From NCBI GenBank assembly GCA_964550655.1, contig CAZKAQ010000003.1, positions 1-64,000 on the forward strand: a DNA stretch of 64,000 bases, read 5' to 3'. Source of the stretch: GCA-1730015 sp964550655. Lineage in GTDB: Bacteria > Pseudomonadota > Gammaproteobacteria > Granulosicoccales > Granulosicoccaceae. Both the position numbers and the translations under genes were made by a program. Under the pieces are notes generated by a model. It saw only the letters and a program-made list of their open reading frames with translations, was not told where the DNA came from and ran no database searches. This document shows positions 8,155 to 17,506 of this stretch, in pieces. How positions within the stretch are numbered: position 1 is the first letter of the stretch; each line of letters opens with the position of its first letter.

Positions 8155-9465
8155 TCAACAGTCGAGCGTATTCTGTCGTTCCCAGTCACTTAAATGAGCA
8201 GTGTAGGCATGCCAGTCCTGCATACGCAACTTTACGTAGGCATCTATCAGGTCGCCACCCAGTGACTCGCGCAGAGACTTGCTCTTTTCCAGTAAACGAA
8301 TCGCATCAAGAAGATTCAATGGCAGTTTTTTCGCACCTTTTGCCTTCTCTGGTTCGGCGTACATATTGTTAAATAATGGCTTGCCAGGATTACGCTTGTT
8401 ATTTATGCCATCAAGCCCGGCTGCAATGATTCCTGCCTGCATCAAATACGGGTTCGCCGCACCATCCATCAAACGCAACTCGAAGCGGCCATCATCGGGT
8501 ACGCGAATCATATGGGTACGATTATTTCCCGAATAGGTGACGGTGTTAGGCGACCAGGTGGCACCGGAACGCGTCAAGGCACCGTTAATACGCTTGTAAC
8601 TGTTGACTGTTGGATTAAACAGCGCTGTCAGTGCCTCGGCGTTATGAATAATGCCACCAAGAAAATCGTAGGCCAGAGAAGACAAGCCGAGCTTCTGTTT
8701 GTCTTTCTTATCAAGAAACAGATTTTTGGCTCCGGTTTTATTCCACAACGATACGTGCGCGTGACAGCCATTGCCGGTTAAGTCTGCAAACGGTTTGGGC
8801 ATGAATGTGGCTCGAATATCATGATTTTCAGCCAGTGTTTTTACCATGTATTTAAAGAACACATGTCGGTCTGCCGTCTTGAGTGCGTCATCGTAGTCCC
8901 AGTTCATTTCAAACTGACCATTCGCATCTTCGTGATCGTTCTGATACGGACCCCATTTAAGTTCAAGCATCGAATCACATATGGCTTTTATCACCGGATA
9001 ACGACGCATTAAAGCCTGCTGGTCATAACAGGGTTTTGACTGCGTGTCCTTTAAATCAGACAAAGCAGTACCATCAGTGTTGGTTAAAAAATACTCGCAC
9101 TCAACCCCGGTCTTGATGCGATAGCCTTTCTTTTCAGCTGCCTTTAGCTGATTTTTCAATGCCACTCGCGGAGATGCTGCGACTTCCTCACCATCCATCC
9201 ATAAGTCTGCAGCAAGCCAGCCGACTTCCGGTTGCCAGGGTATCTGGATAAGACTGTCAGGATCAGGCACACCGAACATATCGGGATGTGCGGGTGTCAT
9301 ATCGAGCCAGGCGGCAAAACCTGCAAAGCCTGCACCCTCGCCCTGCATATCTTTGATAGCACGCGCTGGTACCAGCTTCGCTCTGAGCACACCAAACAGA
9401 TCAACAAAGCTGATCAGGAAGTACTCGATACCTTTGGCTTTGGCAATTTTCGAAAGATCGGTCAT
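8155..9465 (-). CDS. gmaS: Type III glutamine synthetase-like ligase, probable gamma-glutamylmethylamide synthetase
   Basis: 436 residues with the glutamine synthetase fold: a beta-grasp N domain (FVDLFGVLRAKLVPA), then the catalytic domain with ECEYFL metal ligands, the NGCHAHVSLW nucleotide loop, and the NRTHMIRVP/RFELRLMDGAANPY substrate region. The sequence is of the GlnT/GmaS branch, shorter in the N domain than GlnA and without its adenylylation-loop context. It is the last gene of an operon with the three N-methylglutamate synthase subunits (69 bp after mgsC). Known operons of that layout use it to ligate methylamine to glutamate. The alternative is GlnT, an ordinary or secondary glutamine synthetase as in rhizobial glxBCD-glnT clusters; sequence alone does not separate the two. 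Confidence 0.85.
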   Translation of the reverse strand: MTDLSKIAKAKGIEYFLISFVDLFGVLRAKLVPARAIKDMQGEGAGFAGFAAWLDMTPAHPDMFGVPDPDSLIQIPWQPEVGWLAADLWMDGEEVAASPRVALKNQLKAAEKKGYRIKTGVECEYFLTNTDGTALSDLKDTQSKPCYDQQALMRRYPVIKAICDSMLELKWGPYQNDHEDANGQFEMNWDYDDALKTADRHVFFKYMVKTLAENHDIRATFMPKPFADLTGNGCHAHVSLWNKTGAKNLFLDKKDKQKLGLSSLAYDFLGGIIHNAEALTALFNPTVNSYKRINGALTRSGATWSPNTVTYSGNNRTHMIRVPDDGRFELRLMDGAANPYLMQAGIIAAGLDGINNKRNPGKPLFNNMYAEPEKAKGAKKLPLNLLDAIRLLEKSKSLRESLGGDLIDAYVKLRMQDWHAYTAHLSDWERQNTLDC

Positions 9466-9534
9466 TGGTTTTTTCTCTGGCTTGTCTTTAACAAATTCAT
9501 GTTGAGTGAATGCGACACAGCTGTATTCATCGGG

Positions 9535-10848
9535 CTACAACTTGCCGGGTATCCATTGCGTTCCTGCCAGTGGCACACCGGCCATGGCAGCAGCTTCAAT
9601 GGTCAGCGCTGCAAGGTCCTGCGGATCAAGGTTATGTACATGCGACTTGCCACAGGCACGGGCAAGCGTCTGGGTTTCAAGCGTCAGAACGTTGAGGTAG
9701 TTAGCCAGACGTCTGCCCGCAGCTACCGGATCAAGTCTGGCACTTAGGGCAGGATCTTGAGTGCAGATGCCGGCGGGATCCAGTCCGTCCTGATAATCAT
9801 CATAATAACCGGCACTGGTGCCAAGCTTGTTGTATTCATCCTCAAAGGTGTCGTTGTTATCACCCAGAGCCACAAGGGCTGCAGTACCTATAGATACAGC
9901 GTCAGCACCCATTGCCAGTGCTTTAGCTACATCAGCGCCGGAGCGAATACCACCCGATACAATGAGCTGCACTTTACGATGCATATCGAGTTCCTGTAAT
10001 GCTTCAACCGCGGCACGTACTGCAGGCAGCGTGGGTATTCCGACATGTTCAATAAACACATCCTGAGTTGCGGCGGTACCGCCCTGCATGCCATCAACTA
10101 CGACGACATCAGCACCGGCTTTCACTGCCAGAGTGACGTCGTAGAATGTTCTCGCTGCACCCACCTTGACGTAAATGGGTTTTTCCCAGTCAGTGATTTC
10201 ACGCAGCTCGGCAATTTTAATTTCAAGATCATCCGGCCCTGTCCAGTCGGGATGTCTGCAGGCGGAACGCTGATCAATGCCTTGTGGCAGGTTACGCATA
10301 CCAGCAACACGTTCAGAAATTTTCTGCCCGAGTAACATGCCACCACCACCGGGTTTGGCTCCCTGCCCGACGACCACCTCTATGGCATCTGCCTTACGCA
10401 GATCTTCGGGATTCATGCCATAGCGGGACGGCAGATATTGATACACGAGGTACTTTGACTGGCCGCGCTCTTCAGGCGTCATACCGCCATCACCGGTGGT
10501 TGTACTGGTACCCATTTTTGAAGCGCCTCGACCAAGTGCCTCTTTAGCCTGCGCAGATAACGCACCGAAACTCATGCCGGCTATGGTAATCGGTATATCG
10601 ATGGTGATCGGTTTTTTTGCAAAGCGATCTCCAAGTGTGACGCTGGTATCGCAGGCTTCGCGATAACCTTCCAATGGATAGCGCGACATACTGGCACCGA
10701 GAAATACCAGATCATCAAAGTGCGGTATATTGCGCTTGGCACCAAAACCGCGGATATCGTAGATACCGGTTTCTGCGGCACGTTGAATCTCGCGAATTAC
10801 CGGTCGTGAGAACGTAGCAGACTCTTTTAACCAGGACTTATCAACCAT
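9535..10848 (-). CDS. mgsC: N-methylglutamate synthase large subunit (FMN glutamate-synthase domain)
   Basis: 437 residues matching the FMN- and 2-oxoglutarate-binding domain of glutamate synthase as a stand-alone subunit. Features visible: PITIAGMSFGALS near residue 83, the GAKPGGGGMLLG loop near 175, the phosphate-binding segment VSGGIRSGADVAKALAMGAD, and Cys-rich CTQDPALSARLDP near 362-375 resembling the 3Fe-4S region but with fewer cysteines. In the assembled enzyme it transfers the methylamino group, delivered from gamma-glutamylmethylamide, to 2-oxoglutarate. It follows mgsB by 16 bp. It is also annotated GlxD or GltB-like in rhizobia. Confidence 0.88.
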   Translation of the reverse strand: MVDKSWLKESATFSRPVIREIQRAAETGIYDIRGFGAKRNIPHFDDLVFLGASMSRYPLEGYREACDTSVTLGDRFAKKPITIDIPITIAGMSFGALSAQAKEALGRGASKMGTSTTTGDGGMTPEERGQSKYLVYQYLPSRYGMNPEDLRKADAIEVVVGQGAKPGGGGMLLGQKISERVAGMRNLPQGIDQRSACRHPDWTGPDDLEIKIAELREITDWEKPIYVKVGAARTFYDVTLAVKAGADVVVVDGMQGGTAATQDVFIEHVGIPTLPAVRAAVEALQELDMHRKVQLIVSGGIRSGADVAKALAMGADAVSIGTAALVALGDNNDTFEDEYNKLGTSAGYYDDYQDGLDPAGICTQDPALSARLDPVAAGRRLANYLNVLTLETQTLARACGKSHVHNLDPQDLAALTIEAAAMAGVPLAGTQWIPGKL

Positions 10849-10864
10849 TGCTATTTATTCCCGG

Positions 10865-11539
10865 CTAGTAAGAAGACGCATTGTCTATATTAAAGTTATA
10901 AAGCTTGCGTGCGGAACCATAACGTTTGAAATCTTCAACGCTGTATTCCGTCGCACCAGCCGCCTGCAGCAGATCCTGCAGGGCTTTTTTGTGTTCTTCA
11001 CGCATTTCTTTTTCTTCACAGTCAGCGCCCAGACTTTCAACCTTGCCGCGTACGTAGAGTTGCGCCTCATAGATTGAGTCACCCAATGCATCACCGGCAT
11101 CACCGCAAACCACAAGCCGACCGGTCTGCGCCATAAACGCACTCATGTGACCGACATTGCCTTTAACGACAATATCCACGCCTTTCATTGAGATGCCACA
11201 ACGCGAAGATGCGTCACCGTCAACGACTACCAGTCCGCCATGCGCGGTGGCCGCGCAGTACTGGGAAGCGCTGCCGGTCACATGTACCCGACCGGACATC
11301 ATGTTTTCTGCAAGGCCGGAACCTGCATGGCCGTTGACTACAATTGAAGCCTCAGCATTCATACCGGCGCAGTAGTATCCGACGTTGCCGTTGATCTCTA
11401 CGTCGTGGGCATGGGTAGCACCAACTGCAACTGAATGTTTGCCACCCGGGTTATTGACGGTGACTTTACCTGATACGGATTTGTGTAAGTGCTGATTTAA
11501 TTCCCGCACTGTACTGTCTGCAAGATCGAAAGCACTCAT
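10865..11539 (-). CDS. mgsB: N-methylglutamate synthase GXGXG subunit
   Basis: 224 residues corresponding to the C-terminal beta-helix (GXGXG) domain of glutamate synthase encoded as a separate protein. Repeated turns with glycine pairs are visible (VEINGNVGYYCAGM, VVVNGHAG-like, VVDGDASSRCGISM, VVKGNVGHMSAF). The domain is structural and positions the ammonia or methylamine tunnel. The start overlaps the stop of mgsA as TAATG, so translation is probably coupled. The neighbours are the other two subunits. Confidence 0.88.
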   Translation of the reverse strand: MSAFDLADSTVRELNQHLHKSVSGKVTVNNPGGKHSVAVGATHAHDVEINGNVGYYCAGMNAEASIVVNGHAGSGLAENMMSGRVHVTGSASQYCAATAHGGLVVVDGDASSRCGISMKGVDIVVKGNVGHMSAFMAQTGRLVVCGDAGDALGDSIYEAQLYVRGKVESLGADCEEKEMREEHKKALQDLLQAAGATEYSVEDFKRYGSARKLYNFNIDNASSY

Positions 11540-12447
11540 TAAGCGGCCACCTCGCCACGGATATCGCCTTCCCAGGTATAGATTGTTGCCGGTGCGGGTT
11601 CCCAGACACGTGCGTTTTCAGCGCCAGGTAGCTGGGCAATAGCGCGGAACTCTGAACTCATTGCAACCCAGTCATCGGTTTCCGCAAGCACTGCGGGCTT
11701 ACAGGCAATCGGGTCTCTTAACACAGCAAACCCGTCACGTGTGCCAATGGCAAAAGTATAAAAGCCATCGAGGTCGCGTATTGCCGCGGCAAGTGCCTCA
11801 CGCAAGCTATCACCTTTGGATAGACGCCACGTCAGATAACCTGCAGCGACTTCGCTGTCATTATCTGTTTCAAAGCGTATTCCCGCATCAGCGAGCTTAA
11901 TACGCAAACGATTGTGATTTGATAAAGAGCCGTTGTGCACCAGACATAGATCGAGGCCGGTAGAAAAAGGATGTGAATGACTGGTAGTGATCGCGCTCTC
12001 AGTTGCCATACGTGTATGTGCCAGAGCGTGGCTGCCACTGATTTCCTGCAGAGCGTAGTTGCTGACAAAATCGCTCGGGTGTCCTTTTTCTTTATAAATC
12101 TCTATTCGCTCCCCGGCGCTCATCACCCTTATATCAGGAAAAGTGTTTCGCACCCAGGCTTCCATGTCAGCCGGCGTACTTGATGATTCAATAACCAGGT
12201 GGGAACCACGACGTCTTAGCACTGCATCTGAAAAAGATTCAGTTACAGCGTTTGCGACACTCTCAATCTGCTCTGCGCTGTCGTGCTGCACTGTGACCTT
12301 GGAAGCGGCATCCGAGTCTGAATAAAAGGCTACACCGGCACTGTCCGGACCACGCTCCCCCATTTGCTCAAGCATCGCACCGACATATTCACCCAGTGAA
12401 TTCCGGATTAGATCACTCTTGGCATAGAGTCCAACAATACCGCACAT
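11539..12447 (-). CDS. mgsA: N-methylglutamate synthase glutaminase-type subunit
   Basis: 302 residues beginning MCGIVGLYAK, so the mature N terminus is the catalytic cysteine of class II (Ntn) glutamine amidotransferases. Other family features are present: HTRMATES near residue 145, the HNGSLSNHNRLR segment near 170 and the ETDNDSEV block near 195. By analogy with characterised NMG synthases it releases the methylamine group from gamma-glutamylmethylamide. First gene of the operon: GGGAG lies 6 bases upstream of the ATG. A rhizobial-style name would be glxB. Confidence 0.88.
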   Translation of the reverse strand: MCGIVGLYAKSDLIRNSLGEYVGAMLEQMGERGPDSAGVAFYSDSDAASKVTVQHDSAEQIESVANAVTESFSDAVLRRRGSHLVIESSSTPADMEAWVRNTFPDIRVMSAGERIEIYKEKGHPSDFVSNYALQEISGSHALAHTRMATESAITTSHSHPFSTGLDLCLVHNGSLSNHNRLRIKLADAGIRFETDNDSEVAAGYLTWRLSKGDSLREALAAAIRDLDGFYTFAIGTRDGFAVLRDPIACKPAVLAETDDWVAMSSEFRAIAQLPGAENARVWEPAPATIYTWEGDIRGEVAA

Positions 12448-13229
12448 ACTTAGCTCCCGAACAGTTTATCCGAGCACCAATGTTTTCAGTCAGGCGCGGA
12501 TTTGCAACCGAGTGTACGAATCACATAGACAAGAAGCAAGTACTGACGGGGGAATTTTCGCAGACAAGATAATAGCCTTCGACAGATTGCCGGTCAGGCA
12601 TGCGGCAGGACAAAACAGGAAGGGTAAGTACAGGGGGAAAAAATAGACGGCATCGGTAGTCAGTAACTGCCGTACGTGACACAAACTACACCGACCTGCA
12701 GCCGACCGATCGCTTACGACGGCTGCAAAATACTCGATGACTATAGTAGTTCAGAAGACTTCAATTAACGAGGGAAAAGCACCAGATAACGCAGCTTCCC
12801 TGTGTCATTTCCAGCGCATGCAGTACAACAGACTCAGCTCGCATTAGGCTCAACACGACTCAGCCGAATAAGCACACGCAAGGCGACAAAAGTTGCACCC
12901 AGTGCAAAACAGTTGCCTAATATCAGTATGATAAAAACCGCCATAAATTTCTCCATAAGAAGGTATGGATAGTATTAAAGCAATCAATCCTGACATTGCC
13001 AGGATGGAATTCTGATCAATTATGGCAATTCCGCGGGCTGAGCCGGATTCGCGTAGTATTTTGATCGCAAAACAGCAGTGTCAGCCGTGGTGATTGCACA
13101 GCCCAATAAGCTATAACCAGTTGATATAGCATTATATTTTTTATTAACGCTCTATAAAATCTAACCAATACAGGCTCGCACCACAATCTGGCCGGGTCCA
13201 CAACCAGCCAGAAAGTAAATCGGAAAAAA
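12448..13229. other. Intergenic region between the mgs operon and the CoA-transferase
   Basis: 782 bp holding the divergent control regions of the mgs operon and the CoA-transferase gene. The only coding candidate is a 36-codon membrane peptide at 12834-12944. No recognised riboswitch or sigma-54 site was found by eye. Confidence 0.4.
12834..12944 (-). CDS. Putative small single-pass membrane protein (36 aa)
   Basis: Short frame with product MAVFIILILGNCFALGATFV followed by ALRVLIRLSRVEPNAS, that is, one hydrophobic segment of about 22 residues and a basic tail. GGAG sits 6 bases before the ATG at 12944; a second ATG 4 codons upstream lacks such a site. The hydrophobic-then-basic pattern and good ribosome site favour a real gene, but there is no family match I recognise and no homology evidence. 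Confidence 0.4.
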   Translation of the reverse strand: MAVFIILILGNCFALGATFVALRVLIRLSRVEPNAS

Positions 13230-14630
13230 ATGCCAACCCGCCAATCTGATGCACAGCAACATCTTGCAGCGCTATGGAATGATCTGGACTTAAAGCCGGA
13301 ATCACTGGCCAATATCAGGCTGTGCGGAAGTGAACCGGTGTTTCCGTCTTCATTCGCCGTAGGTACTGCAGCACAGGTATCCATGGCGGCAGCCGCAGCG
13401 ATGGCTGCAGAGCTTGGCACACTGCGCGGACTCCCGACTCAAACCATCAGCGTTGATATGCTTGAAGCAGCCATTGAATGCACAGGCCACTTTTTACTCG
13501 ATGGAAAAACAACACCCATGTTTGCAGAGCTGTCCGGCCTCTATCAATGTCGCAACGGCTGGCTTCGCATACATGCAAACTTTGAACATCACAGAGATGC
13601 TGCCTTGCGTGTAGCAGGCCTACCGACCGGTGCGAATACCACACGTGCAGCGCTTGAAGCTGAAACGCTTAACAGGGACAAACAAGCTCTTGAAGATGCC
13701 GTGCTCGACCATGGTGGCGCATGCGCTGTAGTCAGAACATTTGAAGAGTGGGATCAACTACCGCAGGCTGAGGCAGTAGCCGAACTTCCATTGGTAGAAA
13801 TAACAAAGATCGGTGAAGCTGCTCCACGTGCTGTAGAGTCCCTGCAAGAGCAACAACAACCGCTGTGCGGAATCCGTGTTCTTGATCTAACCAGAATTAT
13901 CGCAGGCCCGGTGTGCGGACGTACGCTGGCAGCTTACGGCGCGGACGTTATGTTGATCAACTCTCCCGAGCTTCCCAACATTGACAGTATTATAGAAACC
14001 AGTCGCGGTAAGTTATCTGCTCACATCAATTTGCATAACGCCGCAGATAAAAAAGCACTCCTTGATTTAATTTCGGACGCGCATGTATTCATTCAAGGCT
14101 ATCGGCCGGGTTCACTTGCGGCAACAGGGCTTACACCAGAAGCACTGGCAGAGTTAAATCCGGGATTAGTTTACACAAGCTTAAGTGCCTACGGTCGCAA
14201 CGGACCCTGGAGTAATCGACGAGGTTTCGATTCACTGCTGCAAAGTGCAAGTGGAATCAACATGGCAGAGGCAGGTGCAAAAGGTATTGATCAACCGAGT
14301 GCACTACCCATGCAGATGCTCGATTATGCGAGTGGGTTTTTAATGGCATTCGGCACGCAGGTCGCACTCAACAGACAACTAACAGAAGGTGGAAGCTGGC
14401 ATGTACAAGTGTCTTTAGCACGTACCGGATTGTGGCTCCGATCCATGGGTCAGCATAATGCATGGTTAAATTGCGCTACACCGGACAAAGATCAGTTTCT
14501 GCAAAGTTATGCATCGAGCTACGGGGACCTTAAAGCTCTGCCGCACCCGCCTCGTTTTTCTCACTCAGTGATCAACTGGACACGACCTTCTGTACCACCC
14601 GGTACACACTCGCCTCAATGGCCACGGTGA
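13230..14630 (+). CDS. Family III CoA-transferase (CaiB/BaiF type)
   Basis: 466 residues in two CoA-transferase III halves. Residues 1-~195 form a shortened N-terminal half (with ELSGLYQCRNGWLRIHANFE), and ~208-466 the canonical half starting GIRVLDLTRIIAGPVCGRTL. The SLSAYGRNGPWSNRRGFDSL segment and the C-terminal arginine/proline tail (WTRPSVPPGTHSPQW) are family hallmarks. The family moves CoA between carboxylic acids such as carnitine, formate/oxalate or 2-methyl acids. Nothing nearby identifies the acid. It is convergent with the OMP gene. The duplicated-half form is common in environmental proteobacteria. Confidence 0.85.
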   Translation: MPTRQSDAQQHLAALWNDLDLKPESLANIRLCGSEPVFPSSFAVGTAAQVSMAAAAAMAAELGTLRGLPTQTISVDMLEAAIECTGHFLLDGKTTPMFAELSGLYQCRNGWLRIHANFEHHRDAALRVAGLPTGANTTRAALEAETLNRDKQALEDAVLDHGGACAVVRTFEEWDQLPQAEAVAELPLVEITKIGEAAPRAVESLQEQQQPLCGIRVLDLTRIIAGPVCGRTLAAYGADVMLINSPELPNIDSIIETSRGKLSAHINLHNAADKKALLDLISDAHVFIQGYRPGSLAATGLTPEALAELNPGLVYTSLSAYGRNGPWSNRRGFDSLLQSASGINMAEAGAKGIDQPSALPMQMLDYASGFLMAFGTQVALNRQLTEGGSWHVQVSLARTGLWLRSMGQHNAWLNCATPDKDQFLQSYASSYGDLKALPHPPRFSHSVINWTRPSVPPGTHSPQWPR

Positions 14631-14673
14631 AAGAACCGGCTAACGGTATATTTTTTTCAGGCTACAGCGCAGG

Positions 14674-15495
14674 TCAAAAGTGACCGGTAAGCGCGATGTA
14701 AGCTCCCTCAAGTTCGGCATCTGATTCCCAGTCGTCAATGTCTTCAACCTCGAGAGATAGATTACGAAAACCACCCTGTATACCTACATCCAGCAGCGGA
14801 ATAAGATCAACTTCAAGGTGCAGATAAGCCTCCAGGTCAGTAAGGTTGTTATCCTGGAAGGCAATAATATTTCCACGTAAGCCGGCAGCCAGACCCGAGA
14901 AAGGCAAGTCAAAGCGAGCGTGGCCGTACGCCATTGGAATCACCTGATTAATGTCCAGTCGGTCGGATAGTCCACTGAGTTCTGTGGCGGCCACGAATCC
15001 GTCCAGCCATCTTGCGGTAAGACCCAGGTCAAGTGATACCCAGTTATCGAGCACTTCGTAGTAGAGCGTTCCATCTACCGAGTTTAAATCTACTTCCGCA
15101 TCTACCTGACCACTGAAATTAATGATACCGCCCAAACTCCCGGTTGCAGACTCCGAACTGCCTGCCCATGACAGCGGTGTGGTGCGTAGCTGGATATTGG
15201 GCAGCAATGGAACCGCATGTTCGAGCGCAAGCAATATAGAGGTGCTGTCGGCGTCCTGACTGTCGAATTCGGTCGAAAAATTAAACGCAGTGGCAGTTTG
15301 CCCGATCGTGCCACCCAGCTCCGGCTGCCACAAATGCGCGCTGCCGTGCAGGCCGAATAGTGTATCAGCAGATGCCGCCGTACTCAGCGTACATAAGCCG
15401 AATACAACAGACCGGACAAGAACTGCAAAACCACTCTTTTTGTTATCAGAGGTGGTGACAGAGGAGCCGCCTGCATTTGCAATTATAATAGACAT
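14674..15495 (-). CDS. Outer-membrane beta-barrel protein (TIGR04219-like)
   Basis: 273 residues with a signal peptide ending near STAASADTLFG. Alternating amphipathic strands run to a C-terminal phenylalanine (AYIALTGHF), the usual outer-membrane insertion signal. The pattern of strands and the LFGLHGSAHLWQPELGG start fit the TIGR04219 family of barrels common in marine gammaproteobacteria. Function unknown. An internal methionine could shorten the unusually long N region before the signal core; the chosen start gives a 35-40 residue presequence. Confidence 0.75.
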   Translation of the reverse strand: MSIIIANAGGSSVTTSDNKKSGFAVLVRSVVFGLCTLSTAASADTLFGLHGSAHLWQPELGGTIGQTATAFNFSTEFDSQDADSTSILLALEHAVPLLPNIQLRTTPLSWAGSSESATGSLGGIINFSGQVDAEVDLNSVDGTLYYEVLDNWVSLDLGLTARWLDGFVAATELSGLSDRLDINQVIPMAYGHARFDLPFSGLAAGLRGNIIAFQDNNLTDLEAYLHLEVDLIPLLDVGIQGGFRNLSLEVEDIDDWESDAELEGAYIALTGHF

Positions 15496-15654
15496 ATTTT
15501 TTCCACTCTATTGTTATGCCTAAACATGCATTTTTGACTCCGAAAAACACCGTTCCATGTGGCCATAACTATTTGTAATCGTTAGTCGGATGGCAAACCC
15601 GCAGTCCAATTTCGCCAATCTTATCGGAAACACTGCCGGGGCATCTGCAAAATC

Positions 15655-16305
15655 TCATGCAGGAGCACCGCGCAGTTCCTCAATAAACTGATTAGACTCC
15701 GAAATCGATCGATTCATCTCGCGGATCAATGCAGCAATATCGTCCTCGAGCGAGGCAAACTCCCCTTTTAACAGGCCTATCGCCTGAGCATTCAGTTTGT
15801 GTTTTAAAATCAACACGTTGTCACGAAAAGTATTTAGCACGGGCTGCATACTCTGCTCCGACTGGCGCATGCTTGACAGCATGTCGTTGTAGCGTGAGCG
15901 GGTTGCTCGCAACTGCGCCGTGCTGGTTTGTTTGTACGATGCGTTGCTGAACTGCTCGATTTCAGATTCCCACTCTTTAAAGAGCACGTCAGCAACAGAT
16001 TCGACACTGTTTATCCGGTCAGTAACCGCTTCTGCCGCGTCCTGGCTATCTTCGTAGGCAGCATTAAGTTTGTCATAAGCCCGCTTGACATCGGTCTCCT
16101 GCAAAGTAACAACAGAGCCGAATTGCTCCAGCGCATCCTTGAATTCAACCTGCGCGTCGAGTTGGGAATCTCGCGTTTTCTCAACACGACTAACCAGAAT
16201 ATCCCGCTTGTGAACTCCGGCCTTATCCCATGCGTTGTAATAAGCAGACGCACAGCCGGTCAACAAAGCGACCACTAGCGCAATAAGCAGCACGCTGGTT
16301 TTCAT
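15655..16305 (-). CDS. DUF2959-family lipoprotein
   Basis: 216 residues. It has a lipoprotein signal with Cys18 in LLTGCASAYY. The rest is nearly all helical and coiled-coil in appearance, rich in Glu, Gln and Ser, with heptad-like stretches around 120-200. The segment AYYNAWDKAGVHKRDILVSR is typical of DUF2959. It is expected to be anchored in the periplasm. No function is established for the family. It stands alone between the OMP and PLP-enzyme genes on the same strand, with gaps too long for a tight operon. Confidence 0.8.
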   Translation of the reverse strand: MKTSVLLIALVVALLTGCASAYYNAWDKAGVHKRDILVSRVEKTRDSQLDAQVEFKDALEQFGSVVTLQETDVKRAYDKLNAAYEDSQDAAEAVTDRINSVESVADVLFKEWESEIEQFSNASYKQTSTAQLRATRSRYNDMLSSMRQSEQSMQPVLNTFRDNVLILKHKLNAQAIGLLKGEFASLEDDIAALIREMNRSISESNQFIEELRGAPA

Positions 16306-16396
16306 CAGAACCCCGTCGGATCAAACCGCCCTATTCTACACCAAGCCGCAGACACCTCACATCTGCCATCCGGTTACCAGACTGATATCCCGCCAG

Positions 16397-17335
16397 CTAG
16401 CCAGATAAATCAAGTAAACGTGATACTTCTGACAGAAGCTCGCCAGCAAGCTGAGTGTCAATCGCAAGCAATGCCTCGGCAAAACCCAGACAGCCGCCCA
16501 GACCACCTGTATGAATAAAGATGCATGGATCGCGAGTCTCGTCGAGCAATCTGACCTTTTGTAAATATCTGAGCGCTTTCGCATTGTATACGGGATCCAG
16601 AATGACACCGCTGTCACGATAGGCCTGCAAAACAAACTCAAGCAAAGAACGATCAACACTGGCATATTTCTGCGGATCGGCAGGGCTTAAAAAACACCAG
16701 TCAGCACGCGAAGTTTTTTCCACCCAGTTCTTAACGCTTGCCTGCAGGCGGTTGTCCTGTACCACTGGTACGCCAATAATGTTCTGCCCCGCTACAGCTC
16801 CATTGATGATGCCCGCCATGGTAGCTCCAGTACCAACCGCAAGTGCAATATTCTCTGGTGTCTGATCAACACTGCTATTAACCAGGGCTGTTATTTCGGC
16901 ACAACACTGAACCGCCAGGTTATTCGACCCGCCCTCCGGTAACCAGGCATCGCAATTAAGAACAGCCATCAACTCTTTTACATATGATTCATCGTGTCGC
17001 CTTCGATAATCGGAGCGCGACACATAGTGCACCACCAGACCATGTTCCACTGCATTATCTAAAAGTGTGCTGCCATGAACTGCCTCACCACGCACGACTG
17101 CTACAGCGTGCAGATTATTTGCCCTGCAGGCGATAGCAAAAGCATGCAGATGATTTGACCACACTCCACCAAAGCTCAAAACACCAGTCGCGCCGGAACG
17201 CTTCAGCTGCTGAATATTCGCGCTTAGCTTGAACTCTTTGTTGCCACAGGCATTTGTGGTTAAGCGATCCAGCCTGAAAATGCGAATACCGTCAGTAAAT
17301 TCAGTAAGAACGACCTTCTGTACCGGCTCTGTCAT
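16397..17335 (-). CDS. PLP-dependent ACC deaminase/D-cysteine desulfhydrase family enzyme
   Basis: 312 residues of the tryptophan-synthase-beta fold. The PLP lysine is expected in the NACGNKEFKLSANI segment (Lys33 of CGNK). Further motifs are GGVWSNHLHAFA for cofactor and substrate binding, the phosphate loop VGTGATMAGII, and the C-terminal HTGGLGG. Enzymes of this family deaminate 1-aminocyclopropane-1-carboxylate or release sulfide from D-cysteine; sequence inspection alone does not decide between these. D-cysteine desulfhydrase-like activity is the commoner case in gammaproteobacteria. It is divergent from the L,D-transpeptidase gene with about 170 bp between. Confidence 0.85.
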   Translation of the reverse strand: MTEPVQKVVLTEFTDGIRIFRLDRLTTNACGNKEFKLSANIQQLKRSGATGVLSFGGVWSNHLHAFAIACRANNLHAVAVVRGEAVHGSTLLDNAVEHGLVVHYVSRSDYRRRHDESYVKELMAVLNCDAWLPEGGSNNLAVQCCAEITALVNSSVDQTPENIALAVGTGATMAGIINGAVAGQNIIGVPVVQDNRLQASVKNWVEKTSRADWCFLSPADPQKYASVDRSLLEFVLQAYRDSGVILDPVYNAKALRYLQKVRLLDETRDPCIFIHTGGLGGCLGFAEALLAIDTQLAGELLSEVSRLLDLSG

Positions 17336-17506
17336 TAGCGATACACACTCAACTTAGTCTTAAAAAACAATACGTTTTCCCGATGTGTTCATGCATCGCT
17401 TAAGTGTTATCACGCAGATACCCACTCAAGATACCTGCAAGTCGCCGATAACCGCACAAGCTCGTGAAAACCAGCATAAAAACCGGCACTCATAGATAAC
17501 AATAAA

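Noticed and set aside
12490..12684. 64-codon minus-strand frame upstream of mgsA
   Set aside because: Product resembles no protein, no ribosome site, overlaps what should be the operon's promoter region.
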